In this document: piece after piece, positions 1 through 12,918 of the stretch
How positions within the stretch are numbered: position 1 is the first letter of the stretch
How the letters are laid out: each line of letters opens with the position of its first letter
DNA from: Lomentospora prolificans
Lineage: Eukaryota > Ascomycota > Sordariomycetes > Microascales > Microascaceae
Assembly (NCBI GenBank): GCA_029532625.1
Contig: JARFXM010000003.1
Location: forward strand, 1,302,001-1,366,000
Length of the DNA: 64,000 nt
Reading direction: 5' to 3'
Notes under the pieces: model-generated
What the model was told of the DNA's origin: nothing
The model's database searches: none
What the model saw: only the letters and a program-made list of their open reading frames with translations
Program-made: the position numbers and the translations under genes

Positions 1-3000
1 GGATTCTCCTGGCTCACGTCCCCCTCTCGAGGAACACTCCCGTTCTTTGAACGTGGTGGTTTGGCCCGCTCCCATATCCTCTCTCTCAACTTCGTCCAGG
101 GGTTCTATCCCTAGACCAGGGGCTAGCCCATCAAACGCCGGTCTGTCTCCTGTTCAGTCACCCCCCTAGGGAGTCTCCTGCCAAACACTCGAGCCCTTCT
201 TAAGGCTCTCCCTCTGAGCGCCGCTGTACCAGCCTGTCTGGCTCTTTGAGCAAGAAGGCGACGCAAGCCCTCCCACAAGAAGAAGAAGCAACAAGGCCTC
301 GGCCTAGTGGGGTGTTCGGAGTGACTAGTACTAGCCTATCTTCATCCGAAAAGGATACTAAAGCTTGACGATGCTGGACAAAGTGAAAGTTGCCATATTA
401 GTTGAAAAGTCGGCTGCCATTCCACTATCTGGAATCATTGGTGGTCAATGTGATGGCAGACGAACCAAAAACCCTCGACAACCAGATGGATATGCTTTCC
501 ACCTTTCCAAGACAAGCTGACGACCCATCACCCTTCGGCCCAAACGTAGATTGCTGAGATATCAGACCGTTGGGGCAAGGCAAATGAATCAAGAGAAGGG
601 TACTAACCTTGATAATCGAACACTGCCGATTCTTCCGATTGGGCATCCGCAAGTTTGTATCACTGTCTATAGCTTTCAAAGAAGGTGTGGACCTGAAGGA
701 TGGCCACCAACACACGCGATGATACCGACATGGGTCCGCCTCCCGCCCACGCGCAGAGGTCTTAGCGAGGCAAGGTGTTAGGGTTAAGAAGTTTCTAGAC
801 AATATGGATTATATAGTTCCATGGCCCTCCGACTGTAGTGAACCCTTGCGACTGGCGCCCACCTTGTCGCCTGTCACTGAGGGCCTTTCCGGCTAGTAAG
901 GGCTAGAAGTTCTGAAGCCAAGAGGTGTGTCTCGGCGTATAGAAAGCCCAAATAAGTAGCTTCTTGGCGGTCTAATCTTTACTATTCTCCAATGACCTGT
1001 CTATGAGACCATCGGTGATGCCAGGTAGATGTGTGATAAAGGGAATGTGAAAGTCATCGTTGCAGGCGGAAGGAATTGCGAAGCTTCACGATGCACAGAT
1101 GCCTCGGACAAATGCTCCCTGGAGGCCTGCAAACTCAAATCTAGACGGTACCCTGTAGGGGTCATGATGCCCCCATGGTACTTTGCAGTTTCAGTTATGC
1201 CACCTGCCACTACGATGCCCGATGTACTCGGGCAACTAGTCGCCGTTCTACTTTTGAAGATCTGATGAACCATACTATTACCTCTATATATACCTGGGAG
1301 ATGTCCTACTTGGTTGCCCCGAGCAATCTTCGAGCAGCCAAGGAATCATGCGGAAATTGCCATTAAGAGTCTGGACGCTCGCGGCTAACCGACAGGTTCC
1401 TTTGGCTTCTTGGAAGCTAACCTGCGGTTCTCTGCTATAGCGCCTCCATCTGGTTGGCCCTCCGCTCGCGTCTCCCGGCGTGTCCTCTGGCGCATTGCGT
1501 TGCAGTGGAGGCAAATGTGGCTCTAGTCCTGTCTTATTTCCATCTTGAAGCAGTACTTCAACCTCTACGGTCGGCTCCACAAGAACTGGTTGATTTACAG
1601 CAACGAGTGAAACTATCCCCGTGGCTTCTGCCTGGAACAGAAGAAGAGGACAAAAACCAGAAACGACCAAGGCGGCGCTCGGCGACAAAACACCTCAGCA
1701 GTTGTGACGAAAAGGGAGGCACTTCAACGACTGCGTAACCCGCTATGCTGGAACAGGCCGCGAGCAGGTATATTTGGAAGAAGGCCCGACTTATATAGCA
1801 CTTTCAAAACAAATGCTAGCCAACAACTCGGCTTGGAGCGGGAAACTACCACGACCATCCGAGATCCTCGCTGGCTACAAAGCCGACTCTCCGTACAGAG
1901 GACTAAGTACAGAACTCATACCAAGGAAAGATCAGAGCACCGGCACGGGCACCAGTGATGCGAGGTCACAACCACTGGGACCTATATATCGCCAGCTGGT
2001 GGGATGAGACGAATGTCTGTCTGGGGTTGGCGGGGAAAAGGCGACGATGCTAGGACAAACATTTTAACGGTGGGAGGGGAAATCGCCTCCTTTTACAAAA
2101 AGAAAAGGAAAAACGGAAAAGAAAAAAGAAAATGAGAATAACATACAACACCGAGGATTCGCTGGTCGTCACCGACCCAACTACTAGTTCGGCGCTTCGC
2201 AGCTTGTGTACAGGGGAGCGGACGGGACCCTCAATATTCTGCGAGCTATGGTCGTATGTATCAGCTTGCCCACAAATCTGAACCTATAACTTCTGTTCCC
2301 ATCTTTGTCTATGATATGAAATGCAACTGCCCAAGATTGGGAGGAGAGTGTAAGTAAGGATCATGGGAACTAGATGAAACTTAGACTTGATACTGTGGAA
2401 CCTTTTGGACTGCTTCTGTGCTGTTTGAAAGCAATGTTTTTATAGTTTACTGGAGGAGGTAATAAAAATCACGTTCACCTGATAGCATTCGCGGCTACAA
2501 CAAAGATAGCTCACACCTATCATGGACGTGGTTGGCTGCCTGATGCTTCAATGGTTGTTGAGTTTCCTAACAGGTTATACGAACTCGTCAAACTGTGGTT
2601 ACTGTGGTGGCGGTGGGCGTAAAAAGAGTCAGTTCTTACCTATATAACCCCCACGGCTCTGCGAAAACGCGAGCTCTGCGTCAACCCACACATACACCAC
2701 CTTTACAGTCCCGGTCTTGTGCCACACCCTCCTAGACCGCCGCCCCTACTAGGAACCGTGACAGTCCGCCGTCTCTACCCTGGGAGATGCATGTGCTCTC
2801 CCTGTTAGGACTTGAAGTGAGTGAGACCTAAATACTATCTAACACGGCCGGCTGGGAGGGTTTGCACCGGGAAGGTTCTGGAGCGTTGCGTGAGCTTATG
2901 GTTGAGGCTCACAGCATTCAATCTTCCTAAATGCAGCGACTTGTGGGACGAGCTGCCGCCTTGAGCTCAAGCATTTGGCGGGGTCTTCGCGCGTGTCAGG

Positions 3001-3651
3001 AAAGAGCCTGGCGCTAGACGGCCAACCTACCTGGAAGAGCAGCCTGCCAGGCTGTATCCGGGCTGTCCCCGAACCGATACTACTTGTATGATCACGGGGC
3101 TTAGGGTCGTCGTCTCGCAGCGTGGTAGCATAGCCAGCGGCAAGCTAACCAACTCCACACTAGAGGAGCTCCATGCTTGCTTATCTTCCACGTTGGTGAC
3201 AAGGGGGGCCTCGTATTGTAACCGTCACCAAAGGGCGCTTTCTTCACCATGTTGTTCTTGTTGCATCCGTGCCCTTGCCCTCGAGGAGAGTTTCTTCCAG
3301 CACCAATATTACAGGCTCATCGCATACAGAATATTGATGCATACTGTACGTAGAATAGGCATGTCAAATAGATTTCAAGTCGGAATGTACATTGATTCAC
3401 AACGTTCGGCGCAAATCACAGGTTTTCTCCATGCCGTGACATGTTTAATCCAAAGAAACTAAGTCTATTTATTTTGTCTTGGTTTTTGATTTGTGAAACT
3501 CCGTGCCACCTCGAGATAGATTATATTCTCTGTTGGCTTTCTTCCCGGCTTGCAGAGCGCCGAACTGATCTTAGGGTCACCGAGTTGTCCGTCGCAAACG
3601 TGTGCTCCAGCCAACTTCCGCCAAAGAGTCCAGTCTAAGAATGTAACCAGC

Positions 3652-3694
<43 letters not shown>

Positions 3695-3959
3695 GTGAGT
3701 GAGTGAGTGAGCAACTTCCTAGTCCGCCCTCCCGTCTGTCCATCAATGCCAACCATGTCCCAGCCCCGATCTGAACCCAAGAATCCAGAGGGATGAGGGG
3801 TATTCCCATCTGGCATTAAACCTTTTCTATGACCTCCACCCTCTATGCTCAACTTACGAAACAGATAACTGTGATTCCACTTGTGCTTGTGAAAAAGACA
3901 ATTGCTACATTGACCTTTCCAATATTCGCACCACCACATCAAGAACGAAAAGCAAAGGC
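1..3959. other. Left-end region without a convincing gene
   Basis: No open frame here has a recognisable domain or a complete gene structure. Two scraps look weakly protein-like. One is a plus-strand frame at about 1708-2007. The other is a minus-strand frame at 425-802 that holds a possible in-phase intron (AAG|GTTAGT donor near 610, CAG acceptor near 557). Neither is identifiable. The right end holds a (GA)n-(GTGA)n microsatellite. The stretch may be ordinary intergenic DNA with decayed gene pieces. Confidence 0.5.
3655..3711. repeat. (GA)n followed by (GTGA)n microsatellite
   Basis: About eighteen GA units run directly into about five GTGA units. The tract lies some 250 bp beyond the eIF2A stop codon, in the presumed 3' flank. 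Confidence 0.95.
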
Positions 3960-6254
3960 CTAGCGCGACGCCTCAAGAGTTGCCAGCTCAGCCAGAACGG
4001 CCTGCTTGGTGGCAATCTTCTTCATCTGCGTATCCTCGAGCTTCTCGTTCCTTCCCAATCTCTGCTCGAGATCCTCAATGGCCCGAATCTTCTTTTGCAG
4101 GCTGCGAATCTTCTTCGCGTTGGGATTCTGCGCCGCATCGCCACCTGCTGCCGAGCCGTTGTTGGCATTCTGCTGCTGACCATTGTGCCCGTTAGCGCCA
4201 GCGTTCAAAGGCACGCCACCCTGCGGTTCAGGGCGTACACCGCGGGTAGTGTTGCTGCGGCTTCGAGGACCAGGGTTCCTCGACATGCTTCGATTGTGTC
4301 GATGGTTCGATCGGCGCTCGGGGCTTCGGCCGTCGTTGCTCTGCCGGGGGGGAGCGAGTGTAGCGCCGCTGATAGGAGCCTCGCCATCAGCAGCGCCATT
4401 TTGTCCGGCACCCTCGCCGCCCTTGGCTTTCCTGCCACGTCTCTTTTTGTTCTTCAGAGCAGCCTTTGACAAGTTTTCATCGCCATCGGCTGTGTCGGCC
4501 CCGGGAACCTGGCGTGCGGCCTCAGCGGGCTCAGCACCGGGAACAGCGCGTCTGGCGCGCCCGAAACCATTCATCCCAAGAGAGGTAGTGGGTGCGGTGC
4601 TAGTCATCACATGGGCGGCACCGCCCTCGTCCTCGCGCTTAAAGTGAAGAGGCGTCGCGAGACCCCGTGCTCCGGGGGGACGATAGGCGCCAGCCGGCTT
4701 GCTGGGTGTCTTGACAGTGCCCAGGTAGGTGGTCGCCGAAGGGTGGGGTGTAGGCACAGAGCTGAGGGGATCTGTCTTGACCCGGTTCTCGACGGGCACA
4801 GGACGCCAAAGAGCGGTATAGAGCTCGGTGAAGTCCTGGTTGTAAATGAGCGGACCGGTGACATGCCAAAGCTTGACACCATTGTCGACGCGCAGACGAG
4901 GGGACAGTGTCGCAGTCATGATGAAACGGCTGTCAGAACTCCATTCACAGACGCTAGGATTTCCGCTCTCAATGGTGCACAGCTTGCGGAAGTCCTTCTC
5001 TGCGTCGTAGATGTCCATCTGGCCAGCAAGGTTGCCAAAACCGGCGACGAGCACGAACCTTCCCGTAGGCGAGAAAATAATCTTGTTGCGCGGGCCAATG
5101 GGGAACGAGTGGGTAGCGACAGCTCGGTGGTTAAAGATGGTAGTCTTGGCCGGCATGTAGCCGTAGACCACGCCGAACTCCTTCGAGTTGGGCGACCAAG
5201 CGACGTCGTGGATGGGGCCATCCTTGTCCAAGGCGACGCGAGCATCAAAGTCGCCCTTCGCGCTAAGAAGGTACAAAGTGGTTTCTCCGTAGTAGCTCTT
5301 GTTCGACTTATCAACATCGGTCAAGGCTTCCACGAGAAGGCTGGTGCCCTGGCTGTTCCACTCGAGCTTAACCTTGTCGCTTTTGAAAAACGACTTCTGG
5401 GCAATCGGACTCGTAAAATTGGAGACATCGAAAATCTTGACAGCGGCCGGGAAACCCTAACATTCAAGACTTGTTAGTAAAATGTTGTCTCGCATAGCTA
5501 GACATGCGCATAGCTCGATGCAGGCGCGAAATCGCTAGGGAAACAATTCAAGAATCGAGTGATACAACAGCCCGGATCTACCTGTAGTCCAAGACAAAGG
5601 AAGGATGGGGTAATTTGCCTAGATTTTCTCGACGAGAAGAGATCATCCAGGAAAACGCGGGCGAAATATCATTGACGAATAACTTACCTGTCGCTGAGGC
5701 ACGTAGACCGCTACGCTTCGCAGCTGGCCCGGGCCGAGGGAGAATTGTCTCACACCCTCGACTCGCAACTTGTTCCATACAGTCTGGAGGTCGTTGCTTT
5801 CATAGAACTGAACCTCATTAGTAACAAGCCGGGCGCAGTACTTTTCGTCAGACGTGTAATTGAGAGACCATCCATCTTGTTGCTTTTGTACAAACTGGCC
5901 GACCGGCGTAGCCTCGGTAGTCTGCTCAACGCGCCAGACCTTGAGGTTCTTGGTGGCATCACCCGCCTCGTCCTTGCCAGGACGCTCCCATGTGCTCACA
6001 AAGGTGCCCTTGGGAGAAAAGGACAGCTCATAGACGTTACTGAGGGGCAGGGTTAGAACGATGCTACCAGTCGAAGCATCGCTAACAATCACCTCAGTCG
6101 TGGTAGCCCAGGCGAACCAGCGACCGCAGGGCGAGTATTGAGAGCACCGACAGTTGACATCGGTGAGGGCGAGGATAGGCTTGTAAACAGGGTCGGCGTC
6201 CACGACACCGACGGCCTTCTGGGTTCGGTACGCGAATTGCAACGGCAGCGCCAT
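3960..6254 (-). CDS. Eukaryotic translation initiation factor 2A (eIF2A), WD40 protein
   Basis: Two exons, 6254-5688 and 5456-3960, are separated by a 231-bp intron with donor CAG|GTAAGT and acceptor TTAG. Both exons are in phase 0 and give 687 residues. The join produces ..VPQRQ then GFPAAVKIFDV, the conserved eIF2A pattern. The first roughly 420 residues are the WD40/beta-propeller eIF2A domain, with stretches such as KSYYGETTLYLL and CEWSSDSRF. Next comes a low-complexity Pro/Gly/Arg-rich linker, then a C-terminal charged coiled coil (about 640-685). Known family role: a monomeric factor that can deliver initiator tRNA to 40S subunits in alternative initiation; it is not the eIF2 alpha subunit. 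Length and architecture match fungal homologues. Confidence 0.95.
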
Positions 6255-9200
6255 GACTAGTCAAAGTCACAGTTGATGATGTCGTTGAATTTGTGAAGAA
6301 GTAGCCGGAAGGCGATTCGATGAGCGAGGAGGTGTGGGAAAATTAGGATGGCGGTGACGGAAATTCCAGCGAATTCCTCGTTTTTGTTTTATCCCTGATT
6401 CAAGTTTGGAAAGCGAGCTTCTTGGTGGCAAGCGTAGGGCGTTGCTTAGACTTTCTTGGCAAATATTTTTTCGGTCGAGTTTTGGCAGGAGTGGGGAGGA
6501 AGAGAGAAAATTGGCTCAGTCTCGGGGTCCTCTCTCACGGTGGAATCGCTGTTTGTTGTCGTGATATCTATCAACAGGAGATCCAGGAATGTGGCTACTG
6601 GATACGATCCGAAAGATATTTTGATATATGCGATGTGGGAGTGATCAAAGGGTTGTAGCAGGGCAGGAGAAGGCGGTGTCGACACGACAACACTTGTTTA
6701 CCTGCTGCTATTGGGCCGAGATCGTGACCAAAAAGATAATTTGAGATAATCCGAAGCTTCGAGGGAATGCGCACGACGCTGCTGAATCGGGACGCAAAAA
6801 TAAAACGGGGAAAAGGGCGGAAGGTCTGGAGGGAAGAGGGAGAAGAGAAGAGCACCGAGAAGGATGAAATTGACGAGCGGTGCGGTGGCGGCGCCGACAA
6901 GATATGATGACCTCAAGTCTACACGAAAAGGAACGAAGAGCAGAAGGAGAAAAGGAAAAAAAGGAAGAGAAAAAAATTACATTGGTGAGGGCGTAGGTTT
7001 TGATTCAAGCCACAGAGCTGCAGTGTTGTTTCCAGGCTAAGCACACCTGGGCTTGCTGGCCAGCCAGCCAAGCCCCACGAGACAAGCCAGCTGGCCATCG
7101 TTCAGCATCACGCCTCAAGCTCCTGCCAGCCTGGTGTTAAAGGCGGAACAGCGCCTAGGAAAGGAGACTCTCCCCGCCCCTACTTCGCGTCGCCACCAGC
7201 CAGGAGCCTCAAAAATTTCATGCGCTTGGGGTGGACGGAGTAGTCCGAATAGTGGGGTTAGCGTCCTGGAAGCCGGCTGGCGAGTACTTTGGGCATCGTA
7301 GCGGCCAATATTGGAACAAAGTACCAGAGAACTACCGCTCGAGAGAGACTTGGCTCCCAAGTAGTGGGGTTTCCCAGTGTGCCAGCGAGGTCGCTGACAC
7401 AGTGAGCACATTCACCGGGTTCATCCAGTGGCTTTCATCTCATTCCTGCCCAATCGTTATGGGATGGATGACACTCAATGCAACACGGCAGTGCACAGCC
7501 CGTCATGGAACGGTCTTTTCAAGGGGACGTGATCAAGAGGGCGAAAGTTGCCGTTGCCAGAAGAAACGGAATCCATTGAAGCACTCTAATATGTGTGCGA
7601 GTCCCGGGCAGGCTGGCAACAAGTTAAATGGAGAGCAATCATGCATGCAGCTGCCCAGTTCTGCCCTAAGAAGAATCATGTGATGCCAGCCCCCGCAATC
7701 AAACCTCGAAGCCGACCAAACGTGCATCCTTGTAATGAGGCAGGAACTACTTCGTAATCAAGCCTAGCTGAATGCACGTGCATCCCGCAGCAGCCCACGG
7801 TGCGAGTCCGGGAGAATCAAATCCTCAACCCACTTGGTGATTTTCGCCCAAGATGCCATTCCGGTTCCGGTCGGAACCGAAGGCTCTTGGACTGGGTTGA
7901 TTTCAATAATCAGCCGAAGGGCGAATAATGCCCAGGTAAGTTGGCGAAGCAGGTGCCTCCTTATATCTCTTTTCAACAATCTCCTTTTCAGGCCCGTCTT
8001 TCGAAAACCCCGAAGGCGACCCAATAGCTTCGTCCGGTACGCTCGCCTCATCGAACGGAGATAGATACACTGACTATCCAGGATTATAAGCATACACATG
8101 ACCGGGTTCAAAGCCGGGAAATAACTGGTAAAAGAAAAGACTTGTCGCCGGCCCAGCTGCAGAAAGTATCCTGTTCTCCCACAAGGCATCGGAACCCCTT
8201 GGCTTGGCCGAATTTACTCGGCAAAGCCGCTGCCTCTACTTCGCTACTGGATCCCGTACCTGTCTGCAAGCCAATATTGTGAAGGCTCAAGAGCTATCGA
8301 TAAGGCCATGTCAATAGCCAGCGACTATCATGATGCAGGCAAATAGATGCGCGGATATGCTGTTCAGTCCATGCGTTCTACAAGCATCTAGAGGCACTAA
8401 CACCCCCCGGCCGAGTCGGCGCTTTCTCCATGCAAACCCGGTACACCAAGGCCCGATGGGCTTGCTTGCACTAGAGATACTAGACGGCACCATGACTGAT
8501 TCTCCACAAGCGACCCGTTCTTAAAACATTGTTCCCGAAGTTTATCTTCACTTTCTCTTAATGTTGTTGCCGCAATGAACCAAGTTCTTTCCATGCCGTG
8601 CGTCCCCGATGGCTGGTAGGTTGGCTCAATCCGAAATCCAGCATGCAATTTGCCAGATTAAAAAGCCGAACTCAAAAACAATCCGTTTTGTCCGGCAATA
8701 TGTGCGCGCTGACTGGCTATGACGAGCAATAATTCCCGAGAGCCGCTCGAGGTGGCGTCCATCACCCGTCACAGGCTTCTGTTCTCTCACGCACTCCTAA
8801 CGGCAGCTCGTATTTTCGACCAATTCCTTCGCTCCAGAATCCGAGACGGCAGTTTCCATCAGCCCCATCAACGCCCCACAAGATTTACCACGATCTGGGC
8901 GACAGGATCGAGTCAAGATTTTCCCAGTGCGGTTGCACATACCCCGACCTTGCAGAAATCAAGAAGAGACTGATGCCAGCTATTGGCCTTCCAACAAGCC
9001 TTTGGTGCAACAATCCTGGACTGCTCTCCAAGTGGACCGCCAGGTAGTTCCCGTTGACGAATGTCACAACGCCAGTCCCAAACTCGACTTCCCCTCTCCC
9101 GGGAAACATGGACTTAGTAGCCGCGACGCCGTTGGCACTCGCGATATGCGCAATCCAAGGTTACGTCCAACCCCGGAAAACCTGAGTACCAGCATATCTA

Positions 9201-10174
9201 GCCCCGAAACTCGGGATATATCCGTCCGATGGAAGACGCGCTAGAAGCAATTTGCTTCAGGCCTTGGGGATGCTCGTCCCTCGTCCAACAGAGGTAAACC
9301 CCAGCTTCTCCGCATGTCACGGCAGTACTCTCGGCCGCACCCAACGCCTCATGCTCCACCACCTCCCCGCACTACTTACCTTTCCCCATTGCGACCAGCG
9401 TGCGACTGGGTTACAATACATCCATGGATGACAGACCAAGCACCCATGGCAAGAGATCATTTCCATTTACATCGCACCACAACGCCCCCTACCTTGTCAT
9501 TCTCCGTATTGTCGGTTTTATGTCACCCCGAGATGCTCGCTATTTTGAGCCGACCCTCTCTTCCTTGAAGTTGTAGCGTCCTTCCTTCTTGCAAGACCAT
9601 CAGAGCTCGGATCTAGGGTAAAAGATCGTACTACTCCGGCTTGCTGCTGCGACTTGTCTCTATACCCTCACTAACTTCGTGCTGTCGAGCCTGACGCAAC
9701 CACGCAAGGAGGCACCGAGAGACATCGAACGCGACTTGCGAGTCTCTCATTTTTCGTTCGGATAATTCAAGTATACTTGGGGTAGCCAGATGTACATCCC
9801 CGCTTGGGCGGCTTCCCACATGGCATCAATCTTCGCATATGTACTCGAGCCCGTGTCAACGGGGTAAATGCTTGCACGCATTCCCGTTACCGCGCAGAGT
9901 CCCCAAGACCACTCGACATAACCCCTCTTCCTACACTTATATATATATATATATCCATGGATCTATATACATGGGCGGCTATCCCCTCGGTTGCACGCGG
10001 TCTCCATTTCCATGATTTCTTGCTTCTTCCAAAGCCACCTGCGTTGCACCGCCGATCACAATAGCTCTATTGCAGAGCAGTGGCCTGATCCTCTTGAACT
10101 TATCCGGATCATATTCTCACCGTCATCTTTGCCGACGCGCTTAGGTCGAAGGAATAGCTCATCGTGTAGCAACC
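6255..10174. other. Gene-poor interval between eIF2A and the MFS transporter
   Basis: The first few hundred bases are the eIF2A promoter and leader. 7052-7096 is dense in CCAGCC/GGCTGG motifs. The minus strand from about 9150 down to 7764 carries several short frames that read like protein but are broken by stops and shifts, possibly a decayed gene. The last 240 bp form the promoter of the transporter. I could support no intact gene. Confidence 0.5.
9938..9954 (+). promoter_or_regulatory. (TA)n TATA-like tract upstream of the MFS transporter
   Basis: A 17-bp alternating TA run lies about 220 bp before the transporter ATG at 10175. It may serve as a TATA element or be a simple microsatellite. 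No transcription start can be read from the sequence. Confidence 0.4.
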
Positions 10175-11998
10175 ATGGGCTGGTTCAACCGGAAAATCAC
10201 TGTCTCTGACAGTGCAGTGACATCGGCCGCAAGCCTCACCTTGAAGCAGTCTCTGATTCCCAACGCCCTGGGTATGAAACTCAGCCTGGCCTTTACCTCT
10301 ATTAAATATTCTTCAACTAACCGACAAATAGTCACCATTCTTTTCTTCCTTTGGGGTTTCGCTTACGGTTTACTTGATGGTATGCGCTCATAAACCAACC
10401 ATGACTAAAGAGCATTAGGATACTAAGGCAGATGGAATTTCCAGTGCTGAACTCGCATTTCCAAAAGAGCCTCAACCTCGACTTCGCTCGCTCTTCCGGT
10501 CTAGCTTCCGCCTACTTCGGCGCTTACTTCATCTGCCCCCCGACCATTTCCGGATGGATCCTCCGCCGATACGGTTTCAGGGTCACCTTCATGACCGGCC
10601 TCTCCGTCTTGGCCGTCGGGTGTCTTCTCTTCTGGCCCTCCGGTCTCAAGAAGTCTTTTGGCGGGTTCTGCGGTAGCATGTTCGTCGTCGGTGCCGGTCT
10701 CTCTACCCTCGAAACGGCCGCCGATCCATTCTTGGCCATTTGCGGACCTCCCAAGTACTCTGAAATTCGACTTAATCTTGCCCAGGCTATCCAGGGTGTT
10801 GGTGCTTTCGGTATACATTTTGCCCATTCCCGCCTGTTTCCGTCGGCTACCCACCCTTGAAAAACTCGCTGCTAATTCGTACTATTCAGTCGCTCCGCTC
10901 CTCGCTTCCCGAGTCTTCTTCGCCCACACCATCGATACCGACCAAGGCCTCAAGAATGTCCAATGGGTTTACCTTGGCGTTGCTTGCTTCGTCGGCCTCC
11001 TCATTATTCTCTTCTTCCTCGCCCCTTTCCCTGAAATCACCAACGCCGATATGGAGGTCCAGGAACATGCCATCGGTGATGTGGACCCCGGACCTTTCCG
11101 CAAGCAATACAATCTGTTCCTCGCCGTATGGTCGCAGTTCTGCTACGTCGGTGCCCAAGTCGCTGTAGCTGTATGCATTCCTCAGTCCTACAAATGATAC
11201 GGATCTTTGACTCTGACGAAAAACTCAGAACTACTTCATCCCCTTTGCTGCCCAAACCGGCCGCAGTGATGCCACTTCTTGTTAGTCATCCCCTTTTACT
11301 GATCTTGAAAATACTTGTCCCTAACAAATAGTACTTAGCGGACCTCTTCGCCATCGCTCAGGGTCTCTATGCTCTCAACCGGTTTATCGCCGGTGGCCTC
11401 ATGACTATCCCCGCCGTTAAGCCCCGATATGTCCTCGCGGTATATCTTGGTCTCTGCTTCGTCTTCATCGTGGCCGCCATGAACACGGACGGTACCACGT
11501 CTATTGTCATGCTTACACTTGTCCTCTGTTTCGAGTCGGCTTGCTTCGCCACCATTTTCACCATGGGTCTCCGTGGTCTCGGCCGCCACACCAAGTTTGG
11601 TGGTTCGCTTCTTGTCGCCGCCATCTCTGGTGGCATGGTGTTCCCTCCCCTCACTGGCGCGGTTACCGATAGGAAGGGTGCTCATACCGCCATGGCCATT
11701 CCCATGATGGGCTTTATCCTCGCCTGGATGTGAGTCGTCTTTCTTTTCCCTCTCAGACGAGTTTCTCTTTGCGAAGTCTAGCTTTCTTGTCAACACTGAG
11801 TAACTAATTCACATGGGCAGCTATCCCCTCTACGTCAACGTCTGGAACAGGGAGGTAATGGATGCTCACCGTGAGACCAACTTCGGTATTGAGAAGACGG
11901 AGGATCCGACGGGCAAGTTGGAGAGCCAACATGATCGTGCGGTTGGTGGAAAAGAGGATGTAGCTATGGATGAGATTGCGCCCGCCAAGACTTCTTAA
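10175..11998 (+). CDS. MFS transporter of the fucose/glucose permease (FHS/GluP-like) type
   Basis: Seven exons: 10175-10271, 10332-10379, 10445-10810, 10890-11170, 11229-11280, 11339-11729 and 11821-11998. All junctions keep phase and give 470 residues. The protein has about twelve hydrophobic spans, beginning with VTILFFLWGFAYGLLDVLN. That opening, and the ETAADPFLAICGPP and RLNLAQAIQGVGAFVAP segments, are typical of the FHS family (L-fucose, glucose/galactose permeases). The charged C-terminal tail (about 45 residues) should be cytosolic. Likely role: proton-coupled sugar uptake at the plasma membrane; the substrate cannot be told from sequence. For intron 5 the in-frame acceptor is the second AG (11337-11338), which yields ATSSDLFAIAQG; the first AG (11330-11331) would break the frame. 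A putative TATA run lies upstream. Confidence 0.9.
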
Positions 11999-12918
11999 AG
12001 GGAGAAGAGCAATGGGCTGTTGAAAATGGTGTACCTTGCTTGAGATAATCGGAAATGAAAGGAGTCCAAGGGTAGTCGGAAACATCGCCTGGTCATTTAG
12101 TAATTCAAGATTTCACGGGCATTTCTGAGCTTATCCAATCATGCTTGCTGCGAGGATGCAAGCTCTGCTGGTGAGGCACAGCAGAACCGCTTCCCCCACA
12201 AGTATTTCACAATTTCATTGTGTTTTACAATTTATCTTCTTGGAGCGCTCGACTTGACTACGAATTAGACTCCTCGTAGAGCCTACGTCTCGGATCGCAC
12301 TACGATAGTATCCGCATGCAACAACCTTGCTACATCAGCAGTATTGATATTGGTGCTCGGCTCGCCTTAAATAAATCGTAAAAAATTCACAGGTGAGCGC
12401 CCCATGCTGCTTCTTGATCGCGCATGCTAGGTTCCTGCTGAATCATCCAGTTTCGGAAACGACGTACTCCTGTCGCCCTCGATTGCAAATTGTAGTACGG
12501 GGTACCCTGAAGCGGTGGTGCCTGCAAAGGGTGGCTGCAGAGGTCCGATTCAAGCTGTGTGAACCTCACCAAGAGAGTCGTTTTCAGTAATCCGGTTGCC
12601 TAGCTGCCGGAGTACGTACGCTATCTTCAGTTCTTCGACTTCTTCGACCGTTCATCAGGGGCCGATATCATACCCGACGAAATTCGGGTTTTAGGTGGAT
12701 GCGATGGAATGGGTGTTGAATATCATATTCAGACAGCACAAAGCAACCGCCCATGCAATGCAGTCCATAGTTTTGAACCATATACTTTTAATGATCGATG
12801 AACCCCCCCATGTGATGTAAACCGAAATGACCGTATACTCCCAGATATCCCGTTTGCCCCCCCGTGAATGTACTCGCATTATATGCCCTCTTTGTGCTCT
12901 GCTATCAATTTATCTGCA
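11999..12918. other. Intergenic region between the transporter and RPAP1/Rba50 genes
   Basis: The two genes converge here, so this is mainly two 3' flanks. No open frame longer than about 95 codons has a recognisable match, and I see no RNA gene or repeat of note. Confidence 0.7.

Noticed and set aside
4611..5477. Plus-strand frame of 288 codons opposite eIF2A
   Set aside because: It is a shadow of the eIF2A coding strand, which has clear homology and splice structure.
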